Made by a program: the position numbers and the translations under genes. DNA of 64,000 nucleotides. It comes from Rhodanobacter sp. C05. Lineage in GTDB: Bacteria; Pseudomonadota; Gammaproteobacteria; Xanthomonadales; Rhodanobacteraceae. This document shows positions 1-10,967 of this stretch, in pieces (position 1 is the first letter of the stretch; each line of letters begins with the position of its first letter). A model generated the notes under the pieces. The model had not been told where the DNA came from and did not search any database. It saw nothing but the letters and a program-made list of their open reading frames with translations. The stretch is from positions 62,001 to 126,000 of the forward strand of contig NZ_MUNQ01000010.1 of the NCBI RefSeq assembly GCF_002001165.1. Direction: 5' to 3'.

Positions 1-2172
<2,172 letters not shown>

Positions 2173-2216
2173 GGCGAGTCGTGCCGATATGGTCACCATA
2201 CGGGTGACGAAAGCAG

Positions 2217-2252
2217 GGAAACGGGGCGTCTTGTGGCGCCCCGTTTTCATTT
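2217..2252 (+). terminator. Rho-independent terminator after icd
   Basis: A perfect 10-bp stem (AAACGGGGCG at 2219-2228 pairing with 2237-2246) is followed by a T-rich tail, 45 bases after the icd stop. The next gene begins at 2351, so this separates the two transcripts. Confidence 0.85.
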
Positions 2253-2350
2253 TGCGGGTGGTGCATGTGCGTGTCTGCCTGCCGTCGGCAACGTGCGGGT
2301 CAGGAATGCCCTGCCACAATGACTGCAGTTGAGAGAGTGGAGTCATCCGG

Positions 2351-3439
2351 ATGCGTCTGTCGCCTGTTGCCTTGCTGTTCGCGCTGAGTGGCTTTGCGCC
2401 GTTGTTCGCGCAATCGACAGCGGCCCCTGCGTCATCGGCGGCGGTGCAGCCGGATGCGGCCGAGCTGGCGACCGTGGTCGTCAGTGGTGCGATGCCTGGC
2501 CCGGGCATGTGGAAGGTATCCAGGGGCAATCATGTGATGTGGGTGCTGGGCACCTTGTCACCGTTGCCGCGGAACATGCAATGGCAGTCGCGGGATGTGG
2601 CACAGGTCATCAGCAAGTCGCAACAGGTGCTGTTGTCACCGAGCATCAAGTTGAAGGTGAATGCGGGTTTTTTCGGGAAGCTCTTCCTGCTGCCTTCGGC
2701 GTATAGCGCACGCAAGAACGACAATGGCGAGACGTTGCAGCAGATCCTGCCTGCGCCGCTATATGCACGCTGGGAGGTACTCAAGCAGAAGTATCTTGGC
2801 AACGGCGACGCCGTCGAGCGCTGGCGGCCGATCTTTGCAGCGGAGGAGCTGCACAACAAGGCGATCAAGGCCAACGGCCTGAGCAAGTCCGGCGAGATCA
2901 ATGCCACCGTGGAAGCGCTGGCCAAGCAATACGGTGTGGAGCAGACCGCCGTGAAATACCAGGTAGTCATCGAGCAGCCGCGTGCGGCGATCAGGACCTT
3001 CAAGAGTTCCGGTCTGGGCAGCGTGGCCTGTTTCAGCCACACGCTCGACAGCATCGAGCAGGACATGCCTGCGATAAAGGCGCGCGCGAACGCCTGGGCC
3101 ACCGGCGACATGCAGGCCTTGCGCCAGCTGCCCGACAGCGATCGCCATGATGCCTGTGTTTCCGAGGTCACCAGCGCGGACTTTGCACACCAACTCGGGC
3201 TCAACGACATACCGGACCGGCTCAAGGCGGTGTGGCTTGCCGCTGCGCGTGCGGCGCTGAATCGCAACACGCAGACCTTCGCCATGCTGCCGATGCGCGA
3301 ACTGTTGTTGCCAACGGGCTATCTCGCCCAGCTCAAGGCCCAGGGTTATGCGGTGGAGTCACCGGAAGAGCAGGAGGCAGATCCCGCCACGGACAGCAGT
3401 ACCAGCGCCCCTGCGAATGCTGGTAGCTCGCCGGAGTGA
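2351..3439 (+). CDS. TraB/GumN-family exported protein
   Basis: 362 residues with a Sec signal peptide (about residues 1-20; possible cleavage LFA|QST, leaving an N-terminal Gln). The mature part begins with the family hallmark WKVSRGNHVMWVLGTLSPLP. TraB/GumN/Tiki-type proteins usually carry a metal-binding G-x-x-H in this strand (GTIH or GTVH), but here it reads GTLS, so the histidine is missing. The C-terminal 30 residues are acidic and low complexity. The start ATG at 2351 is the first Met before the hydrophobic signal. The gene is convergent with the aldo/keto reductase, and the two stop codons abut without a gap. The function is unknown; enzymatic activity is doubtful given the lost histidine. 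Confidence 0.8.
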   Translation: MRLSPVALLFALSGFAPLFAQSTAAPASSAAVQPDAAELATVVVSGAMPGPGMWKVSRGNHVMWVLGTLSPLPRNMQWQSRDVAQVISKSQQVLLSPSIKLKVNAGFFGKLFLLPSAYSARKNDNGETLQQILPAPLYARWEVLKQKYLGNGDAVERWRPIFAAEELHNKAIKANGLSKSGEINATVEALAKQYGVEQTAVKYQVVIEQPRAAIRTFKSSGLGSVACFSHTLDSIEQDMPAIKARANAWATGDMQALRQLPDSDRHDACVSEVTSADFAHQLGLNDIPDRLKAVWLAAARAALNRNTQTFAMLPMRELLLPTGYLAQLKAQGYAVESPEEQEADPATDSSTSAPANAGSSPE

Positions 3440-4387
3440 TCAGTCGGCGCTGGCCAGATCCAGCTGCGCGATCTCGTCGTGGCTCAGTTGCAATCGAACG
3501 GCGCCGAGCAGTTCGTGCAGCTGTTCCACGCTGGTGGCGCTGGCGATCGGCGCGGTGATGCCCGGTCGCGCGATCAACCATGCCAACGCGACTTGTGCCG
3601 GCGTGGCGTGTTGGGCAGCGGCAATGGCGTCGAGCGCGGCGAGCACCTGCAGGCCATGCGGGTTCAGGTACTTTTTCACCGCACCGCCGCGCGCATTGCT
3701 CCTGGCCAGATCGGCTTCGCTGCGGTATTTGCCGGTGAGGAAGCCGCTGGCCAGCGCGTAGTAGCTGATCACGCCGATGTTCTCCGCACGGATCAGCGGC
3801 TCCAGTTCCTTTTCGTAGCCATCGCGACTGACCAGGTTGTATTCCGGCTGCATGCTTTCGTAACGTGGCAGGCCATGCTGCTTCGATACCGCCAGCGCAT
3901 CGGCAAAGCGTGCGGCGCCGTAGTTGGATGCGCCGATCACGCGCACCTTGCCGGCTTCGATCAGTCGCGCGAACGCACCCAGCGTTTCGGCCAGCGGCAC
4001 GCTGGCATCGTCCTCATGCGCCTGGTACAGGTCGATGTGGTCGGTCTGCAAACGCTGCAGCGAGCCGTCTACCGCCTGCAGGATATTCACCGGCGACAGG
4101 CCGGGATGCTCCGCCCACTTCGCCACCTTGGTGGCGATCACTACCTGGTCGCGCTTGCCGCTCTGCTTCAACCAGCGACCGATGATGGTCTCCGACTCGC
4201 CGCCGCGGTTGCCCGGTACCCGGGCCGAATACACGTCGGCGGTATCGATCAGGTTGCCGCCGGCATCGACGAACGCATCGAGCAGTTCGAACGAACGCTT
4301 TTCGTCGGCGCTCCACCCGAACACGTTGCCGCCGAAGGCGAGCGGAGCGACGGACAACGACGATTTGCCAAGTGGACGCTTCTGCAC
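3440..4387 (-). CDS. Aldo/keto reductase
   Basis: 315 residues; an NADPH-dependent (beta/alpha)8-barrel oxidoreductase of the YajO/Tas/potassium-channel-beta-like AKR group. The N-terminal RPLGKSSLSVAPLAFGGNVFGW, the tetrad regions DTADVYSARVPG and IATKVAKW, DLYQAHEDD, and the C-terminal cofactor loop IASATSVEQLHELL are all present. I chose the GTG at 4387 because GAGGTG lies 4-9 bases upstream and the protein starts right before the first beta strand; the open frame continues upstream but only with unconserved sequence. A LysR-type regulator is transcribed divergently about 390 bases away, a common pairing for such reductases. The substrate is unknown. Confidence 0.92.
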   Translation of the reverse strand: MQKRPLGKSSLSVAPLAFGGNVFGWSADEKRSFELLDAFVDAGGNLIDTADVYSARVPGNRGGESETIIGRWLKQSGKRDQVVIATKVAKWAEHPGLSPVNILQAVDGSLQRLQTDHIDLYQAHEDDASVPLAETLGAFARLIEAGKVRVIGASNYGAARFADALAVSKQHGLPRYESMQPEYNLVSRDGYEKELEPLIRAENIGVISYYALASGFLTGKYRSEADLARSNARGGAVKKYLNPHGLQVLAALDAIAAAQHATPAQVALAWLIARPGITAPIASATSVEQLHELLGAVRLQLSHDEIAQLDLASAD

Positions 4388-4491
4388 GGGACACCTCGGA
4401 TGATCGGGAGCAGCAAGCATGCACGTGTCCGGGCAAAAGGAACGTGATGTATCCGGAGGTGGTTGCGTGCCGGACCCTGGTCGGGGGCGGC

Positions 4492-4671
4492 TCAGCGCGG
4501 CCCGACGAGTCGCGGCCAGATGGATGCGCAGCACATCGGCGCGATTGACTTGAGCTTCCTGACGACAGTTTTGCGCCGATCCGGCTCGGTGCGCGTATCG
4601 GGCCGCCAGGCCAGATCGGTATGGCTGATGTGACCATGCAGGGACAGCAGATCTTTCCAGAGCGAGTTCAT
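4492..4671 (-). CDS. Small hypothetical protein (59 aa), possibly decayed
   Basis: An ORF starting MNSLWKDLLSLHGHISH in the gap between the aldo/keto reductase and the LysR gene. GGAG is 7 bases before the ATG. The first 20 residues look protein-like (an amphipathic Leu/Trp/His-rich start), while the C-terminal half is Arg-rich and could be out of frame. It could be a real small protein that has lost its original C-terminus, or a chance ORF. No function can be given. The rest of 4388-4778 holds the divergent promoter region. Confidence 0.35.
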   Translation of the reverse strand: MNSLWKDLLSLHGHISHTDLAWRPDTRTEPDRRKTVVRKLKSIAPMCCASIWPRLVGPR

Positions 4672-4761
4672 GGGGAGACTCCGGGGAAGCGCAGTGGCTT
4701 GTGGTGTACTCAAGATACGCGTGCAGCAGGGCGCCAAAAAGCGATATATTCGCAAGCCAGA

Positions 4762-4778
4762 CTTGAGGAAAATTCAAG
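4762..4778 (+). promoter_or_regulatory. Putative LysR-type operator overlapping the LysR ribosome-binding site
   Basis: An inverted repeat CTTGA-N7-TCAAG fits the T-N11-A LysR box (T4764, A4776). It ends directly before the LysR ATG at 4779 and contains the gene's GAGGAA Shine-Dalgarno. Its position suggests autorepression. Inference from pattern only. Confidence 0.45.
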
Positions 4779-5699
4779 ATGGGAAAGCTGCCGCTGGGCC
4801 TGCTGCAACAGTTCGTGCTGGTCGCCCGGCTGGGCAATCTGTCGCGCGCGGCGACGCAGGCGAATCTCACCGTCAGCGCGCTCAGCCACCAGATGCGCCA
4901 GCTGGAAGAGCGGCTGGAGCGGCGCCTGTTCGAACGCGGACCGCGCGGCGTGACACTGACCGTCGAAGGTTGCAGCCTGCTCGAGGCAGTGGGCGAACAT
5001 TTCGACGGCATCGAACATGCGCTGTCGCGCTATCACCAGCGCCGCCACGACGCGCTCACGCTCAGCGCCAGCCCCGGCATCATCTCGAGCTGGCTGATGC
5101 CGCGGTTGCCGCGGCTGGTTGCCGTGCATCCTGATCTGGAGCTCAGCCTGCAGTCGAGTTCGGTCCTGGTGAATTTCGAGCGTGAGCCGGTCGACGTCGG
5201 CTTGCGCTATGGACGTGGCAACTGGCCCGGCGTGCACAGCGAGCAGCTGTTCGGCGAATGGATTGCGCCGGTCGCCGCGCCTGCCCTGATGGCGCGGATG
5301 GAAGGTGTCGATCCCCATGACCTGTCGCGCTGGCCGTTGCTCGGGGAGCCGAGCTCCTCCACGCGCTGGAGCGACTGGTTCGGCTGTACCGGCGGCACGC
5401 CACCGGCGCGTTATGTGGCGCAGTTCGACAGTCTCGACGCGTTGCGCCATGCGGCGCTGGAGGGGCTTGGTGTGGCACTGGGACGGATGGTGACGTCGAA
5501 GTCGCTGATCGATGCCGGGCGATTGCAGGTGTTGGGCAAAAACTACCTGGCGGTGAAGGAGGCGTACTGGCTGGTTTATCCGCCACGCTCGCAGGAGCAT
5601 CGCGGCCTCCAGCTGTTCCGCGAATGGCTGCTGGCCGAGGCGGACGACTACCGCCGGCAGATGTCGGCGTTTCGACCCGACGACACGGCAGTGGGCTGA
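4779..5699 (+). CDS. LysR-family transcriptional regulator (GcvA-like)
   Basis: 306 residues. An N-terminal winged helix-turn-helix (about residues 5-64: LLQQFVLVARLGNLSRAATQ, then SALSHQMRQLEERL, then RRLFERGPRGVTLT) is followed by a type 2 periplasmic-binding-like effector domain (about 90-295; GVALGRMVTSKSLIDAGRL is typical of the GcvA/AmpR subgroup). GAGGAA is 8 bases before the ATG. Divergent from the aldo/keto reductase, with a CTTGA-N7-TCAAG palindrome at its own start, so it probably controls itself and perhaps the reductase. The formaldehyde dehydrogenase gene starts 71 bases downstream on the same strand and might be cotranscribed. The effector is unknown. Confidence 0.93.
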   Translation: MGKLPLGLLQQFVLVARLGNLSRAATQANLTVSALSHQMRQLEERLERRLFERGPRGVTLTVEGCSLLEAVGEHFDGIEHALSRYHQRRHDALTLSASPGIISSWLMPRLPRLVAVHPDLELSLQSSSVLVNFEREPVDVGLRYGRGNWPGVHSEQLFGEWIAPVAAPALMARMEGVDPHDLSRWPLLGEPSSSTRWSDWFGCTGGTPPARYVAQFDSLDALRHAALEGLGVALGRMVTSKSLIDAGRLQVLGKNYLAVKEAYWLVYPPRSQEHRGLQLFREWLLAEADDYRRQMSAFRPDDTAVG

Positions 5700-5767
5700 T
5701 GCGGTTTCGCAAAGCAGGCGGACACGTCATCATCATGAGTCGTTGCAGATCCGTCGCCAGGAGTTGA

Positions 5768-6883
<1,116 letters not shown>

Positions 6884-6913
6884 CAGGAGCTGCCGAAGCT
6901 CTAGAATAAGCAC

Positions 6914-6943
6914 GCGCCGCCAGCCCCATTCTGCTGGTGGCGT
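6914..6943 (+). terminator. Hairpin after frmA, probable weak terminator
   Basis: A 10-bp stem with one G-T pair (6915-6924 with 6933-6942) and an 8-base loop, 31 bases after the frmA stop. There is no T-run behind it, so efficiency is uncertain. Confidence 0.4.
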
Positions 6944-6985
6944 TCATCCCGCTTCGCCATGCCAGCACATCCATAAGGTTGCCCA

Positions 6986-7648
6986 ATGAACCGCACCGCC
7001 ATTCTCGTCGACGGCGCTTTTTTTCTTGCCCGCTACCGCAAGGTCTACGGCGAGCGTGATGCAGGTGACGCGCGCACGGTGGCGAAAACCGTATTCAGCA
7101 TGGCGCTGGAGCATCTGAAGGCGGTCGACCGACCGCGCGAATCGCTGTATCGCATCTTCTTCTACGATTGCCCGCCACTGGAGAAGAGCTTCATCAAGCC
7201 GGTCAGCGGCGACAGCATCGACTTCGGCCGCACCGGTCCTGCCGCGTTCCGGCGCGAGCTGCACGATCAGCTGCGCCGCCAACGCAAGATGGCGCTCAGA
7301 CTGGGTCGGCTGGCCGAACGAGGGGAATGGCAGCTCAAGCGCAATGCCTATCAGCAACTGCGCGACGGCAATCTGCATTGGGACGATCTCGGCGACGAAC
7401 ATTTCGAGCCGGACATGCGCCAGACCCAGGTCGACATGAAGATCGGCATCGACATTGCGGCGCTGACCTACAAGAAACTGGTTGACCAGATCATCCTGAT
7501 CGCCGGCGACGCGGATTTCATTCCGGCGGCGAAATTGGCGCGCTACGAGGGCATCGATTTCATCCTCGACCCGATGTGGCAGGGCATCGCGCCGGATCTG
7601 CACGAACACATCGACGGTCTGCAGTCGGTCTGTCCGCGACCGTTTTGA
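6986..7648 (+). CDS. NYN domain protein (LabA/DUF88-like putative RNase)
   Basis: 220 residues with a PIN-like NYN fold. The conserved acidic residues are visible: ILVDGAFF (D9) at the first strand, an Asp-rich middle (KIGIDIAALTYKKLVDQIILIAGDADFIPAAKLAR, with the GDADF motif near residue 173) and a final strand GIDFILDPMW. NYN proteins are metal-dependent ribonucleases; the target of this one is unknown. No partner gene is obvious; it stands alone between frmA and an exported methyltransferase-like gene. Confidence 0.85.
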   Translation: MNRTAILVDGAFFLARYRKVYGERDAGDARTVAKTVFSMALEHLKAVDRPRESLYRIFFYDCPPLEKSFIKPVSGDSIDFGRTGPAAFRRELHDQLRRQRKMALRLGRLAERGEWQLKRNAYQQLRDGNLHWDDLGDEHFEPDMRQTQVDMKIGIDIAALTYKKLVDQIILIAGDADFIPAAKLARYEGIDFILDPMWQGIAPDLHEHIDGLQSVCPRPF

Positions 7649-7725
7649 AGCTTCCACCGGATCTGCACACCGCTGTCGTCAGTATGATGTCTAGTCGGAA
7701 TGGTCAGCAAGCCAAGGAGTCAACG

Positions 7726-8655
7726 ATGAATCGCGGAACACAAGCGGCAAACGTGGGTCTGGCATTGGCAGTCGCACTGCTCGGTCTTTGCCTGGCCCGA
7801 TCTGGCGCGGTGGCTGCGCAAATCGTGCCGGCTGCATCGGTCGAGTCGGATCAGCCGGCCAACGAACTGGTGCCGCCGACCAGTGCCAGCGATTTCACCT
7901 CCGCCCAATTGGACAGCGTGCTGGCCGGCAGCTGGCGTTCGGCTCCGAACCGTGCCCGTGATGTGTATCGCCATCCCAAGGCCACTTTGCAGTTTTTCGG
8001 CATCCGGCCGGATCAGACGGTGATCGAGATCACTCCCGGTGGTGGCTGGTACAGCGAGATCCTGGCCCCGTTGTTGCACGACAACGGACATTATGTGGCT
8101 GCGGTGCAGGCGCCTGCCGGCGATGGCGAAGCGAAGCGCGACAATGGCGGGCTTCGCGCGAAATTTGCCGCCGATCAGGCCGAGTATGGCAAGGCAAAGA
8201 TTGTCGAGTTCGATCCAAAGGCGCCGGTGCTCGGTGCGCCTGGTTCGGCTGATCTGGTGCTGACCTTCCGCAACGTGCACAACTGGGTGATGGCTGATAC
8301 CGCACCGGCGATGTTCAAGGCGTTCTTCGCGGTGCTGCGGCCCGGTGGCGTGCTTGGCGTGGTCGATCATCGCGCGGATGACAGCGCCTCGCTGGCAACA
8401 GTGAAGCAGAGCGGCTATCTGCCGACCCGCTACGTGGTAAAGCTGGCTGCCGAGGCAGGCTTCACGCTGGACGAGAGCAGCGAGATCAACGCCAACCCGA
8501 AGGACACCAAGGACTATCCGAAGGGCGTGTGGACGTTGCCGCCCACGCTCACGCTGGGTGAGCAGGACAAGGCCAAATATCTGGCGATCGGCGAATCCGA
8601 CCGGATGACCCTGCGCTTCGTGAAGCCGTCGACGCCGGCTGCTACGACGCCCTGA
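7726..8655 (+). CDS. Exported methyltransferase-like protein
   Basis: 309 residues. An N-terminal signal peptide (hydrophobic residues 9-27, possible cleavage VAA|QIV) is followed by a class I SAM-methyltransferase-like fold: motif I is the degenerate [13 protein letters not shown] near residue 100, then a post-motif AAVQAP, then [12 protein letters not shown] and [13 protein letters not shown]. Exported members of this family are widespread in proteobacteria, but SAM is not expected outside the cytoplasm, so the enzymatic role is uncertain. I chose the ATG at 7726 (AAGGAG 8 bases upstream, signal peptide immediately after) over the in-frame upstream start at 7576, which overlaps the NYN gene. 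Confidence 0.82.
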   Translation: MNRGTQAANVGLALAVALLGLCLARSGAVAAQIVPAASVESDQPANELVPPTSASDFTSAQLDSVLAGSWRSAPNRARDVYRHPKATLQFFGIRPDQTVIEITPGGGWYSEILAPLLHDNGHYVAAVQAPAGDGEAKRDNGGLRAKFAADQAEYGKAKIVEFDPKAPVLGAPGSADLVLTFRNVHNWVMADTAPAMFKAFFAVLRPGGVLGVVDHRADDSASLATVKQSGYLPTRYVVKLAAEAGFTLDESSEINANPKDTKDYPKGVWTLPPTLTLGEQDKAKYLAIGESDRMTLRFVKPSTPAATTP

Positions 8656-8678
8656 GGCAACTGGCGCCGCGTACCGTC

Positions 8679-9215
8679 ATGCTGATCGCCCTGAACAAGC
8701 CGTACGGCGTGCTGTGCCAGTTCACCGATGCGGGTGGCCGCCGAACGCTGGCCGAGTTCGTCAGGCAAAAGGACGTCTATGCGGCTGGTCGTCTGGATCA
8801 TGACAGCGAAGGTCTGCTGCTGTTGACGGATGATGGCCGCCTGGCGCATCGACTGACCGATCCGCGTCACAAGCAGACCAAGACTTATCTTGTGCAGGTC
8901 GATGGCGGGATCGACGAGATGGCGCTGTCGGTACTGCGTCGCGGTGTGCCGCTGAACGATGGTCCGACTTTGCCTGCGACTGCCGAGCCTGCCGCTGAGC
9001 CGGACTGGCTGTGGCCGCGTGATCCGCCGGTGCGTTTCCGCAAGAGCATTCCCACCAGCTGGTTGAGCCTCACTATTCGCGAAGGCCGCAATCGCCAGGT
9101 GCGGCGGATGACTGCCGCAGTCGGCTTTCCGACCCTGCGACTGATACGCGTGTGTATTGGCGAGCATGCACTGGGTGGCCTGGCGCCCGGCGAGATACGT
9201 ACTCTCTTGCCCTAG
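8679..9215 (+). CDS. rluE: 23S rRNA pseudouridine synthase, RluE type
   Basis: 178 residues. Converts a uridine of 23S rRNA (position 2457 in E. coli) to pseudouridine. The RsuA/RluB/E/F catalytic motif [17 protein letters not shown] carries the nucleophilic Asp, and the family end motif [24 protein letters not shown] is intact. There is no S4 domain at the N-terminus, consistent with RluE. A Trp/Pro insert ([18 protein letters not shown]) lies between the halves, as is usual for RluE. The gene is convergent with tatD, with 19 bases between the stops. Confidence 0.92.
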   Translation: MLIALNKPYGVLCQFTDAGGRRTLAEFVRQKDVYAAGRLDHDSEGLLLLTDDGRLAHRLTDPRHKQTKTYLVQVDGGIDEMALSVLRRGVPLNDGPTLPATAEPAAEPDWLWPRDPPVRFRKSIPTSWLSLTIREGRNRQVRRMTAAVGFPTLRLIRVCIGEHALGGLAPGEIRTLLP

Positions 9216-9234
9216 AAGCGCACAGGGTGCTTTC

Positions 9235-10032
9235 CTACATGGTTGCTGACAGACTGAAAAATGCCTCGGCAGTCGCGGTGCTGTTCGCTGCAGTGATTTC
9301 CACCGGTTCGCCGCGATCGCGGGCGACCTCCTCGCAGATGTGTTTCAGATACATCGGCTCATTGCGCCGGTGCGCCGGCTGCGGGCGCACCGTGCGTGGC
9401 AGCAGATACGGCGCATCGGTTTCGATCATCAGCCGGTTGGCCGGGATCTCGCGTACGAGTTCGCGCAGATGGGTGCCGCGGCGTTCGTCGCAGATCCAGC
9501 CGGTGATGCCGATATGGCAGTCCAGCGCGAGATAGTCGCGTAGCGCTTCGCCGGTATCGGTAAAGCAATGCACCACGGCCGCCGGCACCTTGTCGCGATA
9601 GCGCCGCAGCAGTGCAATGAAATCCCCGTGCGCATCACGCTGATGCAGGAATAGCGGTTTCTGCGCATCCACCGCAATCTGCAGCTGACGTTCGAAAACC
9701 TGCAACTGCACCTCGCGTGGCGAGTAGTTGCGGTTGTAGTCCAGCCCGGTCTCGCCGACCGCACGCACGGCAGGATCCCGGGCCAGTTCGCGCAGCACGG
9801 CATCGGTGGCGTCGTCGTAGTCGATTGCGTGATGCGGATGCACCCCGGCAGTCGCATACAACGTGCCCGGATGGGTTTTGGCCAGAGCCAGGGCGTGCCT
9901 GCTGCCGTCACGCGAAGCGCCGGTGACGATCATCTGGCTAACGCCATGCGTACGCGCACGTTGCAGCACGGCATCGAAATCGTGGTGGAACGACTCGTGG
10001 CTGAGATTGGCGCCGATATCGAGTAACAGCAT
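9235..10032 (-). CDS. tatD: TatD-family metal-dependent nuclease
   Basis: 265 residues. 3'-5' ssDNA/RNA exonuclease with a two-metal TIM barrel. It matches true TatD rather than YcfH/YjjV: the start is MLLLDIGANLSHESFHHD, followed by AGVHPHH, GETGLDYNRNYSPREVQL, LFLHQRDAHGDF, VVHCFTDTGEALRDY, GITGWICDERRG and IETDAPYLLPRTVRP. The metal-binding Glu and His/Asp residues are present. A decayed second copy of the N-terminal half lies 3 kb away at 13008-13258 on the same strand. Confidence 0.95.
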   Translation of the reverse strand: MLLLDIGANLSHESFHHDFDAVLQRARTHGVSQMIVTGASRDGSRHALALAKTHPGTLYATAGVHPHHAIDYDDATDAVLRELARDPAVRAVGETGLDYNRNYSPREVQLQVFERQLQIAVDAQKPLFLHQRDAHGDFIALLRRYRDKVPAAVVHCFTDTGEALRDYLALDCHIGITGWICDERRGTHLRELVREIPANRLMIETDAPYLLPRTVRPQPAHRRNEPMYLKHICEEVARDRGEPVEITAANSTATAEAFFSLSATM

Positions 10033-10520
10033 GGTTTCAGGTCATGACCGGGCAGCCGATTTTCGCAGACGCATGCCTTTGCGCAAGCGCGCATCCCTCT
10101 TGCGGCGCAACAGAGTGTCGATAGACAGCCACAAGAAATTGCGTTGACGCACGCAAGAAATTGCTGATAGCTTCGATGACACGGTTCGCAGATTTCGGAA
10201 TCGCGATTCGGATGGGCCGGGAGCCAGAACATCGACGGCGGTGCAGACGAGTCTGCGCCGGGGCAGATCGTCGACCTCATGGCAGGTCGGGATGTACGGA
10301 GGTCGGGACGTGGGTGTGGCAGAGCGGGCCGTGAGGCGACCTCGACACATTCGGGGCAACGGCTATCGCTGACGTGCACGGCGCAACGGGCGCCGGTTCG
10401 CGCATGGCGTACTCACGCAAACCAGAAGCTCAAGTCGACGCAATTCAGGGGCGTAGGAGGAGTGCGCCCTGATTTTTGGTGCCGGTTGACGGCGCTTTTC
10501 AACGGGAGGGTTTTGCATTG
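10033..10520. other. Intergenic region between tatD and the protease unit; long leader
   Basis: 488 bases without a convincing gene. It holds a promoter-like pair at 10144-10173, then about 340 bases of probable leader for the gene at 10521, with a terminator-like hairpin at 10447-10477 (imperfect AGGGGCG/CGCCCT stem, T5 tail). The loop contains AGGAGG, but no start codon sits at a workable distance. Confidence 0.5.
10144..10173 (+). promoter_or_regulatory. Putative sigma-70 promoter of the small protein/metalloprotease operon
   Basis: TTGACG (-35) is followed by an 18-base spacer ending in TGA (extended -10) and TAGCTT. The same arrangement (TTGACC, 18 bases, TGC-TAGATT) precedes the S8 protease at 13384-13413. 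The predicted transcript would have a 5' leader of roughly 340 bases. Confidence 0.5.
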
Positions 10521-10967
10521 ATGAAGAACGTAATGACTCAGGCGGCGGCTGTGATGCTGATCGGCCTGTTCGCCAGTGTGGCGATAGCGGCAGACAAGAA
10601 GCCGGCACAGCCGGCGCAGCAGGTGACGGCTTCCGGCGGTTCCATGCAGGTGGCCTTCTTTGATCCGGTCACCAAACAGCTGCGTGCGCCGACGCCCGAA
10701 GAAGCGGCGGCATTCGCCAAGTCGGTTGAGCTCAACCGCCAGCGCCAGGCCCTGCTGCCCAGCACCAGTGGTCGGCCGCGCAATGAGCAAGAGGCACTGA
10801 AGACACTGCGCAAGGTGCGTGTGAACGGTGTCGAGCTGGAGCTGATGGATACCCCGGAGAGTGAAATGAGCAACGTGGTCGGCAAGCGTGATGCGCAAGG
10901 CCAACTTGTGGCCGTGCATCCGGGCGACAGCGTGCAGCATGCCGGCGTCGCGGAGGTGATCCAATGA
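10521..10967 (+). CDS. Small exported protein of unknown function, coupled to the metalloprotease
   Basis: 148 residues with a Sec signal peptide (cleavage near AIAA|DKK). After a short Pro/Ala/Gln linker comes MQVAFFDPVTKQLRAPTPEEAAAF, which resembles short domains (DPxTGxLRAPTxEE) I have seen in many small exported Xanthomonadales proteins. The C-terminal half has a predicted beta-hairpin VRVNGVELELMDTPESEMSNVVGKRDAQGQLV. GGGAGG lies 10 bases upstream of the ATG. The TGA overlaps the ATG of the metalloprotease (ATGA), so the two are translationally coupled, suggesting a chaperone, inhibitor or partner role. The function is not known. Confidence 0.75.
   Translation: MKNVMTQAAAVMLIGLFASVAIAADKKPAQPAQQVTASGGSMQVAFFDPVTKQLRAPTPEEAAAFAKSVELNRQRQALLPSTSGRPRNEQEALKTLRKVRVNGVELELMDTPESEMSNVVGKRDAQGQLVAVHPGDSVQHAGVAEVIQ

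Noticed and set aside
3440-5011. 523-codon version of the aldo/keto reductase
   Set aside because: The extra 200 residues run through the divergent promoter and into the LysR gene; the GTG at 4387 has a good ribosome-binding site and the correct family start.
10462-10521. GTG-started 19-codon leader peptide ending in TGATG at the small exported protein gene
   Set aside because: The AGGAGG is only one base from the GTG, too close for initiation, and the peptide has no recognisable attenuator codons.
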